A stretch of DNA of 64,000 nt from Arthrobacter sp. YN (GCF_002224285.1 NZ_CP022436.1:4999553-5063552), one strand, 5' to 3'; counted from the stretch's first letter, positions 44,616 through 53,811 are shown. Notes: generated by a model from the sequence alone, not told the origin. Numbers and translations are program-made.

Positions 44616-45197
44616 CTAGAGGCCCCAACGCACAATTGCGGGCGTCCGCTTATCCCACCCGAGAGTGCAGACTTTCGCAGTTCCGAGAATGAAATGCCGA
44701 CCTTCGCGGGCATCCATTTCCAGCCATCGCGCGGTGAGGATCCTGGAGAAATGGCCGTGTGCCACCACCAGGACATTATCCATTCCGGATTCCAGGACGC
44801 GTCCAATGATCTTGTCGGCCCGGGCGGCTACCTCGTCCAGGGTTTCCCCGTTGGGTACGCCATCGGTCCAGATGAGGTAGTCCGGGTTGTCCTTGCGGAT
44901 GAGGTCGGAGCTGATGCCTTCGTAGTCGCCGTAGTTCCATTCGACCGCCAAGGGCTCATGCACGGCTTCCGGGTAGCCGGCCAGTTCCGCGGTGCGACGG
45001 GCACGGCGCAGCGGCGAGGTCAGGACGAGGTCGAAATCGATGCCCTCCAGGACCTTGCGGGCCTCTACCGCCTGCTGCTCACCCTCAACAGTGAGGGGAA
45101 GGTCCGTCAGGCCGGTGTACTGGCCGCTCTTGGACCACTCCGTCTCGCCGTGGCGAAGGATCCAAAGTTGCGGACGTGGGGAAGTCGCAGCGTTCAT
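44616..45197 (-). CDS. histidine-phosphatase family protein (phosphoglycerate-mutase-like)
   Basis: The 193-residue protein has the catalytic RHG motif in LWILRHGETEWSKSGQYTGLTDLPL, a second Arg in SPLRRARRTAEL, the acid-base Glu in VEWNYGDYEG, and a C-terminal VVAHGHFSRIL with the second catalytic His. The fold matches cofactor-dependent mutases and acid phosphatases. It overlaps the CCA-enzyme gene by 4 nt. The substrate is unknown. Confidence 0.93.
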   Translation of the reverse strand: MNAATSPRPQLWILRHGETEWSKSGQYTGLTDLPLTVEGEQQAVEARKVLEGIDFDLVLTSPLRRARRTAELAGYPEAVHEPLAVEWNYGDYEGISSDLIRKDNPDYLIWTDGVPNGETLDEVAARADKIIGRVLESGMDNVLVVAHGHFSRILTARWLEMDAREGRHFILGTAKVCTLGWDKRTPAIVRWGL

Positions 45198-46663
45198 GAA
45201 GGCTCCTCAGTTTCGGTCAAAGGCTCGACGACGGCGGACTCGGGTTGCGCTTCCCACCAATCCAAAAGCTTCTGCTCGGCTTCCTCGGCGGACAGTGGTC
45301 CGTGTTCCATGCGTTCTTCGAGAAGGAACTTGTAGGCCCTGCCCACCACGGGACCGGGCTTGAGCCCCAGGAGTGCCATGATCTGCGCTCCGTCAAGGTC
45401 AGGCCGCACAGCCGCCAGCGACTCCTGCTCCAAGAGCGTCCTGATGCGTTGCTCAAGGTCATCGTAGGCGAAGGACAAGCGGTCGGCCTTGCGCTGGTTA
45501 CGCGTGGTGACGTCGGACCGTGTGAGGCGGTGCAGGCGCTCCAGCAGGGGACCGGCGTCGGTCACGTAGCGGCGGACCGCGGAATCGCTCCAGCCCGCAT
45601 CGCCGTAGCCGTAGAAGCGCATGTGGAGTTCCACCAGGCGGGACACTGCTTTGATCGACTCGTTGTCGAAACGGAGTGCCTTCATTCTCTTCGCCGTCAG
45701 CTTGGACCCCACCACATCGTGATGGCGGAAGCTGACCGCGCCGCCCGGTTCAAAACGACGCGTAGCCGGCTTGCCGACGTCGTGCATTAAGGCAGCGAAC
45801 CTCAGCACGAAGTCCGGGCCGGGCACGGGACCGTCAGGTCCTGTTTCCAAGGCAGCGGCCTGCTCCAGTACCTGCAGCGAGTGCTGGTACACGTCCTTGT
45901 GACGGTGGTGCTCATCGGCCTCGAGACGCAGCGCCGAAACCTCGGGAAGCACGAACTCAGCGAGCCCTGTGTCCACCAGGAGGTCGATGCCCACGCGCGG
46001 GTGCGCTCCGTTGATGAGCTTGACCAGCTCTTCACGGACGCGCTCGGCGGAGATGATCTTGATGCGGTCCGCCATTTGCGACATCGCCAGACGGACGTCG
46101 TCGTGGACCGACACGCCCAGCTGGGACGCGAAACGGGCCGCACGCATCATGCGCAGGGGATCATCCGAGAAGGACGCCTCGGGCGCGCCGGGTGTGGCGA
46201 GCTCGGAGGCGTGAAGGTCGCGGACACCGCCGAACGGATCCACGAGTTCAAGGCTGGGCAGACGCAGTGCCATGGCATTGATGGTGAAGTCCCGGCGCAG
46301 CAGGTCATCGGTCAGGGAGTTGCCGAACGCCACCACCGGCTTGCGTGAATCGGGGTCGTAAGCCTCCGCGCGGTAGGTGGTGATTTCAATCTGGAAGCCG
46401 CTCTTCTTCATCCCGATGGTGCCGAACGCGCGCCCGATTTCCCAGAAGTTGTCCGCCCACTTCTTGATGACGGCGATTGTCTGGTCCGGCGTGGCATCGG
46501 TGGTGAAGTCGAGGTCCGGGGATGTCCTCCCCAGGAAGAGGTCGCGCACAGGTCCACCCACCAAGGACAGCTCAAAGCCGGCGTCGACAAAGCGCTGCCC
46601 GAGGTCGAGCACCACCGGATCGATGGTGAAGTTAACTGAAGAGCTGTCCAATACGTGCGCCAT
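45194..46663 (-). CDS. cca: CCA tRNA nucleotidyltransferase with HD domain
   Basis: A 489-residue protein. The polymerase-beta-like head has LVGGPVRDLFLGRTSPDLDFTTDATPD, holding the catalytic DxD, then RRDFTINAMAL and DPLRMMRAARFASQLG. A central RNA-binding part and an HD hydrolase motif follow (FAALMHDVGKPATR, and the YQHSLQVLEQA helix). It adds or repairs the 3' CCA of tRNAs, relevant because tRNA-Leu in this window lacks an encoded CCA. The position next to the NUDIX-murJ block is conserved in Actinobacteria. Confidence 0.95.
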   Translation of the reverse strand: MAHVLDSSSVNFTIDPVVLDLGQRFVDAGFELSLVGGPVRDLFLGRTSPDLDFTTDATPDQTIAVIKKWADNFWEIGRAFGTIGMKKSGFQIEITTYRAEAYDPDSRKPVVAFGNSLTDDLLRRDFTINAMALRLPSLELVDPFGGVRDLHASELATPGAPEASFSDDPLRMMRAARFASQLGVSVHDDVRLAMSQMADRIKIISAERVREELVKLINGAHPRVGIDLLVDTGLAEFVLPEVSALRLEADEHHRHKDVYQHSLQVLEQAAALETGPDGPVPGPDFVLRFAALMHDVGKPATRRFEPGGAVSFRHHDVVGSKLTAKRMKALRFDNESIKAVSRLVELHMRFYGYGDAGWSDSAVRRYVTDAGPLLERLHRLTRSDVTTRNQRKADRLSFAYDDLEQRIRTLLEQESLAAVRPDLDGAQIMALLGLKPGPVVGRAYKFLLEERMEHGPLSAEEAEQKLLDWWEAQPESAVVEPLTETEEPS

Positions 46664-46811
46664 AGTTCCTTAAGCTTGGCAGATTTTTGCTCGGCAGTGG
46701 GCCACTGTTCCATGCGAAATCAGGCATGTGTCCGCGGAGCATCTCCTGCAGTCCATCTTGTGGCCATGTCCCGGTCATCACTCGAGGGCAAGAGTCGTTA
46801 GAGTGGACCTC

Positions 46812-47363
46812 ATGGCCAACCCGATCCCGAGCGCTCCTGGCAGGAGGACAAACGCACCGTTGCCGTCGGCAATCGGTGCGCACGTCGCGCCTGCCCAGCA
46901 GCACCCGGTCCAGGCCTCGCTTCCCACTGTGGAGGAAGTGTCAGCGGGCGGTGTTGTAGTAGACACGTCCGACGGCGAGCTCCGGGTTGCGATTATTGCC
47001 CGCCTTAATAGGGGTGGCCGGCTGGAGTGGTGCCTGCCGAAGGGCCACCCTGAAGGCCGCGAGAACAACGAGGAAGCTGCTGTCCGTGAGATTGCCGAGG
47101 AAACCGGCATCGAAGGCAGCATCCTGGCACCTCTGGGCAGCATTGATTACTGGTTCACCGTGAGCGGCCACCGGGTTCACAAAACAGTGCACCATTTCCT
47201 GCTCCGGGCAACGGGTGGCGAGCTGACCATCGAGAATGATCCCGATCAGGAAGCCGTGGACGCGGCGTGGGTTCCCATCCAGGAACTGGCACGCAAACTG
47301 TCCTTTCCGAACGAACGCCGCATCGCCGACCTGGCACGGGAAGTGCTGCCGGAACACCTCTGA
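46812..47363 (+). CDS. NUDIX hydrolase
   Basis: The ATG at 46812 gives 183 residues. The NUDIX box reads G-x5-E-x7-REIAEETGI (starting GHPEGREN), with the invariant metal-binding Glu residues present. A low-complexity Ala/Pro N-terminus (about 35 residues) precedes the SAGGVVV strand. NUDIX enzymes hydrolyse nucleoside-diphosphate derivatives. It is divergent from the CCA enzyme and lies 26 bp before murJ, a common actinobacterial arrangement. Confidence 0.93.
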   Translation: MANPIPSAPGRRTNAPLPSAIGAHVAPAQQHPVQASLPTVEEVSAGGVVVDTSDGELRVAIIARLNRGGRLEWCLPKGHPEGRENNEEAAVREIAEETGIEGSILAPLGSIDYWFTVSGHRVHKTVHHFLLRATGGELTIENDPDQEAVDAAWVPIQELARKLSFPNERRIADLAREVLPEHL

Positions 47364-47389
47364 GCCGGGTACGTGGGACGATAAAGGCG

Positions 47390-49402
47390 ATGTCTGAAGC
47401 CAAAACCACCGAGTCCGTTCAATCCGGAGAAGCCCGTTCCAGCGCCATCATGGCCGCAGGAACGCTGGTTTCCCGTTTCCTTGGCTTCGCCAAAACATGG
47501 ATGCTCGGTGCCGCCCTCGGCCTGGGTTCCACGGTCAATGACACGTTTATCAACGCGAACAACTTGCCCAACCTGATCTTCCTGCTGGTTGCCGGCGGCG
47601 TTTTCAATGCCGTCCTTGTTCCGCAGATCATCAAAGCCAGCAAGGCCCCGGACCGCGGCGCGGACTACATCAGCCGCCTCCTGACCCTGGCGGTGCTGGT
47701 CCTTTTGGCGTTGACGGCGTTGGTGACCTTGGCGGCACCACTTGTCATAGACCTCACTACGCAGGGGTACTCGGAACAGCAAAAAGCCCTCGCAGTGACT
47801 TTTGCCTTCTGGTGCCTCCCACAGATCTTCTTCTACGGGCTCTATGCATTGCTGACCCAGGTCTTGAACGCCCACGGTGCGTTCGGTCCAGCCATGTGGG
47901 CGCCCATCCTGAACAACCTTGTGGCCATCACCGGCTTGGGCATTTTCATCTGGCTCCTGGGTTCCAATATCTACAACCCCCACACCCTGGACAACTGGGG
48001 GCCCACTCAGACGTTCCTGATTGCGGGGTTCTCAACGTTCGGCGTGATCGCCCAGACTGCCATCCTCCTCATTCCCGTCTTCCGGCTGCGCCTCGGTTTG
48101 CGTCCCCGCTTCGGTTGGCGCGGTGTTGGGCTGGGCCAGGCAGCCAAGCTGAGCGTCTGGACGCTGGCGACTGCCGCCGTCGGACAGTTGGCGTTCCTTT
48201 ATGTCATGAGGATTGCCACCATTCCCGGTGCCGAGCGGCTCCGCCTGGACAACGCCGGGGACAAGGCCGCAGCTGCAGTCCTGCCCGGCAACGCGGTCTT
48301 GGAAGTCGCGAGCCAGCTGTACCTGCTGCCGCACTCGATCATCGCGTTGTCCTTGGCCACTGTCCTCTTTAACCGCATGACCCGCGCGTCGCAGGATGGC
48401 AACAAAGCCGAACTGCGTGACGCCCTGTCCCACGGGCTGCGCACCATGGCCGTAGCCACCGTCTTTGGGGCCTTGGCCTTGTTCGCTTTGGCTGGCCCGC
48501 TGGGCATGTTCTTCTCCGGCGGTAAGCCGCAGGACGGCGTCATGCTGGCCCAAACGCTCACCATCCTTGCCCTCAGCACCCCGTTCCTAAGCGCCAACTT
48601 CATGATGTCCCGCGTGTTCTACGCCAATGAGGACGCCCGTACACCCCTGTATGTGCAGTTGTGGCTGGCCGTGATCTATGTGGTGGGCGCGTTCTTCATC
48701 CAGTTCCTCCCCGTCGGGCAGATCATTTACGCGATCGCCATCCTGTACACGCTGGGCAACATTCTCTCCGTGGTGATCAGCGTGATGTTCCTGCGCCGGA
48801 TGCTGGGGCACCTCGACGGTCCGCGTATCGCCAATTCCTACATCCGCATGGGCTACGCCGGCCTCGGTTCCGCGCTTGCGGGCGCCGGCGCCCTCTGGCT
48901 GCTGGGCAGCTACCGTGCCGACGGTTTCGCGTGGAGCAGCCGCCCGGCCGCCCTGGTGACGGTGGCCGTCGTCGGGCCCGTTATGCTGCTCGCCTACCTG
49001 GTCCTGCTCCGCGTCTTCCATGTCACCGAACTCCGCGACCTCATGCGGCCGCTCATGGGACGCTTCGGACGCGGCGCCCCCGCACCGGTGTCCGGCGCCG
49101 TTGTGGAACCCACGACGGCGGCACGCGCCACGGTCTCGGATGATACCGGTTTGATTCCGCGCATCTCCGGCGAGTTCGACGCCGCGTCCTACCGTGCGGG
49201 TCCAGCTGTGGAACGCGTTGCTCCCCAGCACACCCCTGACGTTCCGGACGCCCCAAAAACCTATCTCCCGGAAGAGGACGCCCCCAGCACGGCCCGGGGC
49301 AGCAGGTTCCGCCCGCAGGTCCCGTTGCCGGGCCGACGCACCTACCAAGGCGATGCCGGGCGCAATCCCTACTTCCCAACCCGCGGAAACCGCCGGAAGT
49401 GA
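47390..49402 (+). CDS. murJ: lipid II flippase MurJ
   Basis: The 670-residue protein has 14 or so transmembrane helices (residues 20-540) with the MurJ/MviN N-terminus AAGTLVSRFLGFAKTWMLGAALGLG, the conserved NNLPNLIFLLVAGGVFNAVLVP and later YANEDARTPL. It moves lipid II across the membrane for peptidoglycan synthesis. The last 120 residues are a polar, Pro/Ala-rich cytoplasmic tail. In mycobacteria a pseudokinase domain is fused after MurJ; here the related sequence is a separate gene next door. Confidence 0.95.
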   Translation: MSEAKTTESVQSGEARSSAIMAAGTLVSRFLGFAKTWMLGAALGLGSTVNDTFINANNLPNLIFLLVAGGVFNAVLVPQIIKASKAPDRGADYISRLLTLAVLVLLALTALVTLAAPLVIDLTTQGYSEQQKALAVTFAFWCLPQIFFYGLYALLTQVLNAHGAFGPAMWAPILNNLVAITGLGIFIWLLGSNIYNPHTLDNWGPTQTFLIAGFSTFGVIAQTAILLIPVFRLRLGLRPRFGWRGVGLGQAAKLSVWTLATAAVGQLAFLYVMRIATIPGAERLRLDNAGDKAAAAVLPGNAVLEVASQLYLLPHSIIALSLATVLFNRMTRASQDGNKAELRDALSHGLRTMAVATVFGALALFALAGPLGMFFSGGKPQDGVMLAQTLTILALSTPFLSANFMMSRVFYANEDARTPLYVQLWLAVIYVVGAFFIQFLPVGQIIYAIAILYTLGNILSVVISVMFLRRMLGHLDGPRIANSYIRMGYAGLGSALAGAGALWLLGSYRADGFAWSSRPAALVTVAVVGPVMLLAYLVLLRVFHVTELRDLMRPLMGRFGRGAPAPVSGAVVEPTTAARATVSDDTGLIPRISGEFDAASYRAGPAVERVAPQHTPDVPDAPKTYLPEEDAPSTARGSRFRPQVPLPGRRTYQGDAGRNPYFPTRGNRRK

Positions 49403-49543
49403 GCCGGTGGCGCCAACGTGGGCGCAGGGCATCAATCGGCTAGGCTAGAAAATGAATACAGGTAGTTGCAAAAGCGGTTGAACCGGCTCGTCGGGCCGGC
49501 CGCGTGCAGGGCCCGCAACTCCCGGACAGCCTAGGAGGAACAC

Positions 49544-51313
49544 GTGTCCCACCCGATCGACGTCGGATCAGTACTTGGCGGCCGCTACAAGGTCACAGCC
49601 AATGTGTTGACCTCGCATGACCAAGATCAGGTGCTCGACGGCGTGGACCAGGTCCTCAACCGTCCCGTGAGCATCCTTGTCGCCGGCCCCGGAAACGCTG
49701 AGCAGGTAGCCCAGAGCGCCCGCGAAGTCGCCACGGGGGAGCGCCCCGGCCATGTCCAGATCCTGGACCTCGGCGTCAGCGACAACACCACCTACCTCAT
49801 CACCAACCACAGCAGCGCACCTGATTTGCTGGACCTGGTGGTAGCGACCAACCCGCCGTACATCGAGCCGTTCTTCACTGAGACGCTCGGAAGCGAGATC
49901 TTCGGCCAGCCCCGGACCTATGAGCCTGAGACATACGACGGCCTGTACGAAGACGACGAACACGACGCCGAGTACATCCAGTACGACGAAAACGGCTACC
50001 CCATTCCCAACGAGGGCGATGCCGATCCTGCTGCCGCCTCCCAGGGCAGCAATGTGCCTCCGAGGCCGGCTTCCAGCCCGTCGTCGTCCAAGAGCGGCAT
50101 CGCCGGCAAACTGGCTGCTGCCGCCGCCGGCGCTGGTGCTGCCGGTTTGGCCGCCTGGAAGAACTCGGGGAACAAGAACCACGACGCCGGTGCTGCCGCC
50201 GGCAGTGACGCGGCCGCCGGCAGTGGCGCCGCTGGCACTGCCGCGGGCGCTGGTGCTGCTCGTGCCTCCGCTGCGCGCGCATCGGGGGCGGGTGCATCGG
50301 CTCAGCCGCCAACGCAGGCCGTGGCGTCACAGCCAACACCTCCCCAGGCTCCGCCGGCAGCCCCGGCGCAGCCGCCAACACAGCCGCGAACGCAGGCCGT
50401 CAATGCCCAGCCTGCACCGACGCGTGAACCGGCCGAACCCAAGGTTTCGCTGTGGTCCGAAGAGGACTACGGCTTTGCCGGAGGTGGTGCTGCTGCTGGC
50501 GGCGCCGCAGCCGGCGCTGTCGGTGGTGCCGCTGCCGGTGGTGCCGCAGCCGCTGCACGAGGTACCTCAGACTCCGGTTACGACCGAGCCCCCACCAGCT
50601 TCCCGGCGTCGGCCGCTGTGCAGGAAGACTACGACGACGAGGAAGTGTACGAGGACGACGCTCCGGAGAAGGAGCCGCGTTCCCTCCGTTGGCTCGTCGG
50701 CGGCTTGCTTGCTGCCGTGTTGATCGTGGGACTTGTGCTCGCCGTCACCAACCTGGGCAGCCTGCTTCCCAGCGGTGCTCCCGCAGCCACGCAGAGCACC
50801 TCGGCTCCCCAGACCAGCACCACGCAATCCGAGGAACCAACGCCTTCGGAGACGGCACCGCCGGCCACACCGCCCGCCATCGAGGGCATTTCCCGCCTCG
50901 GTGACTTCCCCTTCGCGGCCACGTACGACAAAGACCTCGCAAAGGCCTTCGACGGCAACGCGGCAAGCTACTGGTCAGACATGGAATTTGCCACGGCCGA
51001 CTGGGGCGGACTCGTCACCAACATGCCGCTGGTGATCGAGCTCAAGGAAAAGACTGAGGTCAAGTCCATCGTGCTGAACCAGTTGGGTGGATCCGGCGGC
51101 AGCATCAGCGTTTACACCAACGACCGCCCTGCCATGGACGGAGCCAAGCTGGTGGGCACCAACAGCTTCACGTCCCCGGAACTGACAATGCCCCTGGCGG
51201 CTCCGACGCAGAGCCAGTACGTCATTGTGGACATCAAGGCCTTGCCCAAGCTGGCTGCACCGAAGACCCGCTTCGGATTCGGCCTGCGGCTGGCAGAGGT
51301 CACGGTTCAGTAG
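49544..51313 (+). CDS. membrane protein with pseudokinase-like N-lobe and discoidin-like C-terminus
   Basis: A 589-residue protein. Residues about 5-110 look like the N-terminal lobe of a Ser/Thr kinase (GSVLGGRYKVT, LDGVDQVLNRPVSILV, AREVATGERPGHVQILDLG, TTYLITN), but the catalytic C-lobe (HRD, DFG) is absent. A long acidic and Ala/Pro-rich linker follows, then a transmembrane helix (about 383-405) and an outer C-terminal domain (about 450-589) with F5/8-type galactose-binding character (VIELKEKTEVKSIVLNQLGG and SISVYTNDRP). It lies 141 bp after murJ. I infer a split homologue of the pseudokinase and sugar-binding parts of mycobacterial MurJ. Confidence 0.75.
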   Translation: MSHPIDVGSVLGGRYKVTANVLTSHDQDQVLDGVDQVLNRPVSILVAGPGNAEQVAQSAREVATGERPGHVQILDLGVSDNTTYLITNHSSAPDLLDLVVATNPPYIEPFFTETLGSEIFGQPRTYEPETYDGLYEDDEHDAEYIQYDENGYPIPNEGDADPAAASQGSNVPPRPASSPSSSKSGIAGKLAAAAAGAGAAGLAAWKNSGNKNHDAGAAAGSDAAAGSGAAGTAAGAGAARASAARASGAGASAQPPTQAVASQPTPPQAPPAAPAQPPTQPRTQAVNAQPAPTREPAEPKVSLWSEEDYGFAGGGAAAGGAAAGAVGGAAAGGAAAAARGTSDSGYDRAPTSFPASAAVQEDYDDEEVYEDDAPEKEPRSLRWLVGGLLAAVLIVGLVLAVTNLGSLLPSGAPAATQSTSAPQTSTTQSEEPTPSETAPPATPPAIEGISRLGDFPFAATYDKDLAKAFDGNAASYWSDMEFATADWGGLVTNMPLVIELKEKTEVKSIVLNQLGGSGGSISVYTNDRPAMDGAKLVGTNSFTSPELTMPLAAPTQSQYVIVDIKALPKLAAPKTRFGFGLRLAEVTVQ

Positions 51314-51328
51314 CCCCACCTAATACTT

Positions 51329-51376
51329 ATGGAAGTAGAGGCCGTTTTGACTCGTCAGAACGGCCTCTACTTCCAT
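51329..51376 (+). terminator. long perfect hairpin after the pseudokinase gene
   Basis: An 18-bp perfect stem pairs ATGGAAGTAGAGGCCGTT (51329-51346) with AACGGCCTCTACTTCCAT (51359-51376), with a 12-nt loop, 15 bp after the stop codon. There is no T-tract, but its strength suggests termination or mRNA 3' end protection. Confidence 0.8.
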
Positions 51377-51460
51377 CTGTAGTGGCGGCACCGCTTATTA
51401 TCAGCATGCGTCCAGACGGTACCCTTAACAATGGTGGCTTCCAGGGTCCCCATCTCCAAC

Positions 51461-51486
51461 GGAATATTTGGGGTGTAACCGGGGTT
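51461..51486 (+). promoter_or_regulatory. SigR-type promoter of trxBA
   Basis: GGAAT (51461-51465) and GTT (51484-51486) are separated by exactly 18 bp. This is the GGAAT-N18-GTT consensus of SigR/SigH oxidative-stress promoters in Actinobacteria. It lies 58 bp upstream of the trxB start, and trxBA is a classic SigR target in Streptomyces. Confidence 0.75.
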
Positions 51487-51543
51487 GAGTCAGGTGGCTG
51501 CCCCGAAAGCCGCAGCATCGACTAAGGAAGAGGTTCACGCCAC

Positions 51544-52500
51544 GTGAGCATTGCAGAAAACAGCGCATGGCAGGTGCGTGACGTCATCATCGTAGGTTCA
51601 GGCCCCGCCGGCTACACAGCCGCTGTTTACACTGCCCGCGCCAACATGAAGCCTCTGCTCATCGCCGGTTCCGTCACCGCTGGTGGCGAACTCATGAACA
51701 CCACAGACGTGGAAAACTACCCGGGCTTCCCTGACGGCATCATGGGCCCGGACCTCATGGAGAACTTCGAAAAGCAGGCCGCACGTTTCGGTACCGAAAT
51801 CCAGTTCGAGGACGTCACCGAATTGGACCTCGACGGCGACATCAAGACCGTGACCATCGGTACGGGGGAGACCTTCCAGGCGAAGGCCATCATCCTGTCC
51901 ACTGGTTCGGCCTACCGTGAGCTCGGCTTGGCGAACGAAAAGCGCCTCTCAGGCCACGGCGTCAGCTGGTGTGCAACCTGCGACGGTTTCTTCTTCAAGG
52001 ATCAGGACATCGCTGTAATCGGTGGTGGCGACTCCGCCATGGAGGAAGCACTGTTCCTCACCAAGTTCGCAAAGTCTGTCACGGTGGTCCACCGACGCGA
52101 TACGCTCAAGGCTTCAAAGATCATGGGCGATCGTGCGCAGGCCCACGAGAAGATCAACTTCGTGTGGAACACCGCCGTTGAGGATGTTCTGGGTGAAGAC
52201 AAGGTTACTGGGCTGAAGCTGAAGAACCTCGTGGATGGCACGGAGTCCGAGCTCGCCGTCGCCGGCGTTTTCGTCGCTATCGGCAACGATCCCCGCACGG
52301 ATCTCATCAAGGGCAAAGTTGATCTGACGCCCGAGGGAACCATCGCCGTCGAAGGCCGCAGCTCCCGGACCAACATCAAGGGTGTCTTCGCCGCGGGCGA
52401 CGTCATCGACCCCACCTACCGCCAGGCCATCACGGCTTCGGGCTCCGGTTGTGTTGCGGCCCTCGATGTTGAGCACTACCTCGCAGACTTGCACTCCTAA
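51544..52500 (+). CDS. trxB: thioredoxin reductase
   Basis: The 318-residue enzyme has the FAD motif VIIVGSGPAGYTAAVYTARA, the redox-active CATC in SWCATCDGFFF, the NADPH motif IAVIGGGDSAMEEALFL and the C-terminal FAD motif GVFAAGDVIDPTYRQAITASGSGC. It reduces thioredoxin with NADPH. The start is a GTG at 51544, with AGGAAGAGG upstream. It forms an operon with trxA, 34 bp downstream. Confidence 0.98.
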   Translation: MSIAENSAWQVRDVIIVGSGPAGYTAAVYTARANMKPLLIAGSVTAGGELMNTTDVENYPGFPDGIMGPDLMENFEKQAARFGTEIQFEDVTELDLDGDIKTVTIGTGETFQAKAIILSTGSAYRELGLANEKRLSGHGVSWCATCDGFFFKDQDIAVIGGGDSAMEEALFLTKFAKSVTVVHRRDTLKASKIMGDRAQAHEKINFVWNTAVEDVLGEDKVTGLKLKNLVDGTESELAVAGVFVAIGNDPRTDLIKGKVDLTPEGTIAVEGRSSRTNIKGVFAAGDVIDPTYRQAITASGSGCVAALDVEHYLADLHS

Positions 52501-52534
52501 GCTGCAACCAAGCAACCATACGAAGGGAAAAGTT

Positions 52535-52861
52535 ATGAGCAACGCAAAAGACGTAACTGACGCAAGCTTCAGCACTGATGTCCTGGCTTCCGAGAAGCCG
52601 GTCATTGTGGACTTCTGGGCAGAGTGGTGCGGCCCTTGCCGCAAGCTCGGGCCCATCCTTGACGAGATCTCCGTCGAGTACAGCGACAAAGTTGATGTTG
52701 TGAAGCTCAACGTCGACGACAACCCCGCCATCGCCGCCGAGTACGGCATCACGTCCATCCCGGCCGTGTACCTGTTCAGCGGGGGAGAAGTGAAGAGCAC
52801 TGTCATCGGCGCCAAGCCGAAGCAGTTCTTCGAGAAGGAATTCGCGGACGTCCTGTCCTAG
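52535..52861 (+). CDS. trxA: thioredoxin
   Basis: A 108-residue thioredoxin with the active site WAEWCGPCRKLGPILDEI, the conserved VVKLNVDDNP, and the cis-Pro loop GITSIPAVYLF. It reduces protein disulfides and is recycled by TrxB. GAAGGGAAA precedes the ATG. A strong terminator follows at 52887-52930. Confidence 0.98.
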   Translation: MSNAKDVTDASFSTDVLASEKPVIVDFWAEWCGPCRKLGPILDEISVEYSDKVDVVKLNVDDNPAIAAEYGITSIPAVYLFSGGEVKSTVIGAKPKQFFEKEFADVLS

Positions 52862-52886
52862 GGTCAATTCCTTACCCTGATTCAAA

Positions 52887-52933
52887 AAACCGGCGGTTGC
52901 TGCTCCTCACGGAGCGGGAGCCGCCGGTTTTTT
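52887..52933 (+). terminator. trxBA terminator
   Basis: AAACCGGCGG (52887-52896) pairs with CCGCCGGTTT (52921-52930), with an inner GCTCC/GGAGC pairing, followed by seven T residues. It is a canonical intrinsic terminator and the last clear transcription signal before the gene-free region. Confidence 0.92.
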
Positions 52934-53052
52934 TGCCCTTTTCTGAGTTGAACCATTTTCGTTTACTTTTCCTGTAATGGTTGCCGTAGCGGGCTTGAAA
53001 TCCGCTGGATTGGTGGGTTTCACTTCTCCCTACCTGGGGTAGGCCAACCCTG

Positions 53053-53163
53053 CACCCTCTCTCACATCCCACGCCCTTAGACCCCACCCTCTCTCACATC
53101 CCACGCCCTCGGACCCCACCCTCTCTCACATCCCACGCCCTTGGACCCCACCCTCTCTCACAC
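53053..53163 (+). repeat. 32-bp tandem repeat, about 3.4 copies
   Basis: Units start at 53053, 53085 and 53117, with a partial fourth at 53149; the period is exactly 32 bp. Each contains CACCCTCTCTCACATCCCA, then CGCCCT and GGACC or AGACC. Only one or two positions vary between copies. It is not a CRISPR, since copies abut without spacers. The 15-bp core CTCTCTCACATCCCA recurs once at 26519-26533. Confidence 0.9.
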
Positions 53164-53671
53164 CAACCGGGAAGTCGGGAACTCCAGCTCCTTATTGCGG
53201 TAGCCGAACTGAAGTTCGAGGGGATGACTTCGTCCGTGCCTTGACCCCAAACGCCTTAGGGCCGACTATTCGCCCTGGGAATGGACGGCTCCAAAAGGAA
53301 TTAGTCACTAGTCGATTCCGGCGCTCTCCGCGGATCGACGATCTGCGAGTTGGTTTGCTGGTCCGAAATGATTGATCGGTGCCGTGAACGCGACACTTAG
53401 AAGAACTTCAGTCCCTGGAAGAACCGTCTTGAAGTGGATGCACCCTTGTTCAGTGCCTCATAGATCGTAGACTGGCGATGCCAGATCAGGAACGCGGCGG
53501 GTGAAACCGGTAGCCATAACCGCGTCTTATCGGGCAATCAACCAATGGCGTCTCGGCACGTGCGCGTGGGTTCGTCCATTTCGCCGCAGGAAGTGAGCCC
53601 CGTTTTAGGATTCAATCGGAACCGAGTACAGACTCAATTTCTAAGCCGCGCACGAGTGTCATGAGTTCGGG

Positions 53672-53689
53672 CGAGTACCGAGGTACTCG
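53672..53689. repeat. short palindrome
   Basis: CGAGTACC-GA-GGTACTCG, a perfect 8-bp inverted repeat with a 2-bp centre, 59 bp left of the first parS site. A protein-binding site is possible; nothing else identifies it. Confidence 0.4.
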
Positions 53690-53747
53690 ATTCAGACGAT
53701 TGGTGGTCGGCCCTCTTCACACGTGGAGAAACATGCTCGGTACTGGC

Positions 53748-53763
53748 TGTTTCACGTGAAACT
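53748..53763. other. parS site 1
   Basis: TGTTTCACGTGAAACT: perfect 14-bp ParB palindrome core, one flank base off the 16-bp consensus. Confidence 0.92.
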
Positions 53764-53811
53764 TAGTGTGGCTAGTCGCCTTTAGGTGACTGCGTCCATC
53801 GTCCTGGTACA

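Noticed and set aside
53053..53163. Possible CRISPR array
   Set aside because: Repeats of 32 bp abut directly with no unique spacers and no cas genes are near.
53724..53743. CACACGTGGAGAAAC as a degenerate parS
   Set aside because: Breaks the palindrome at several positions; not counted.
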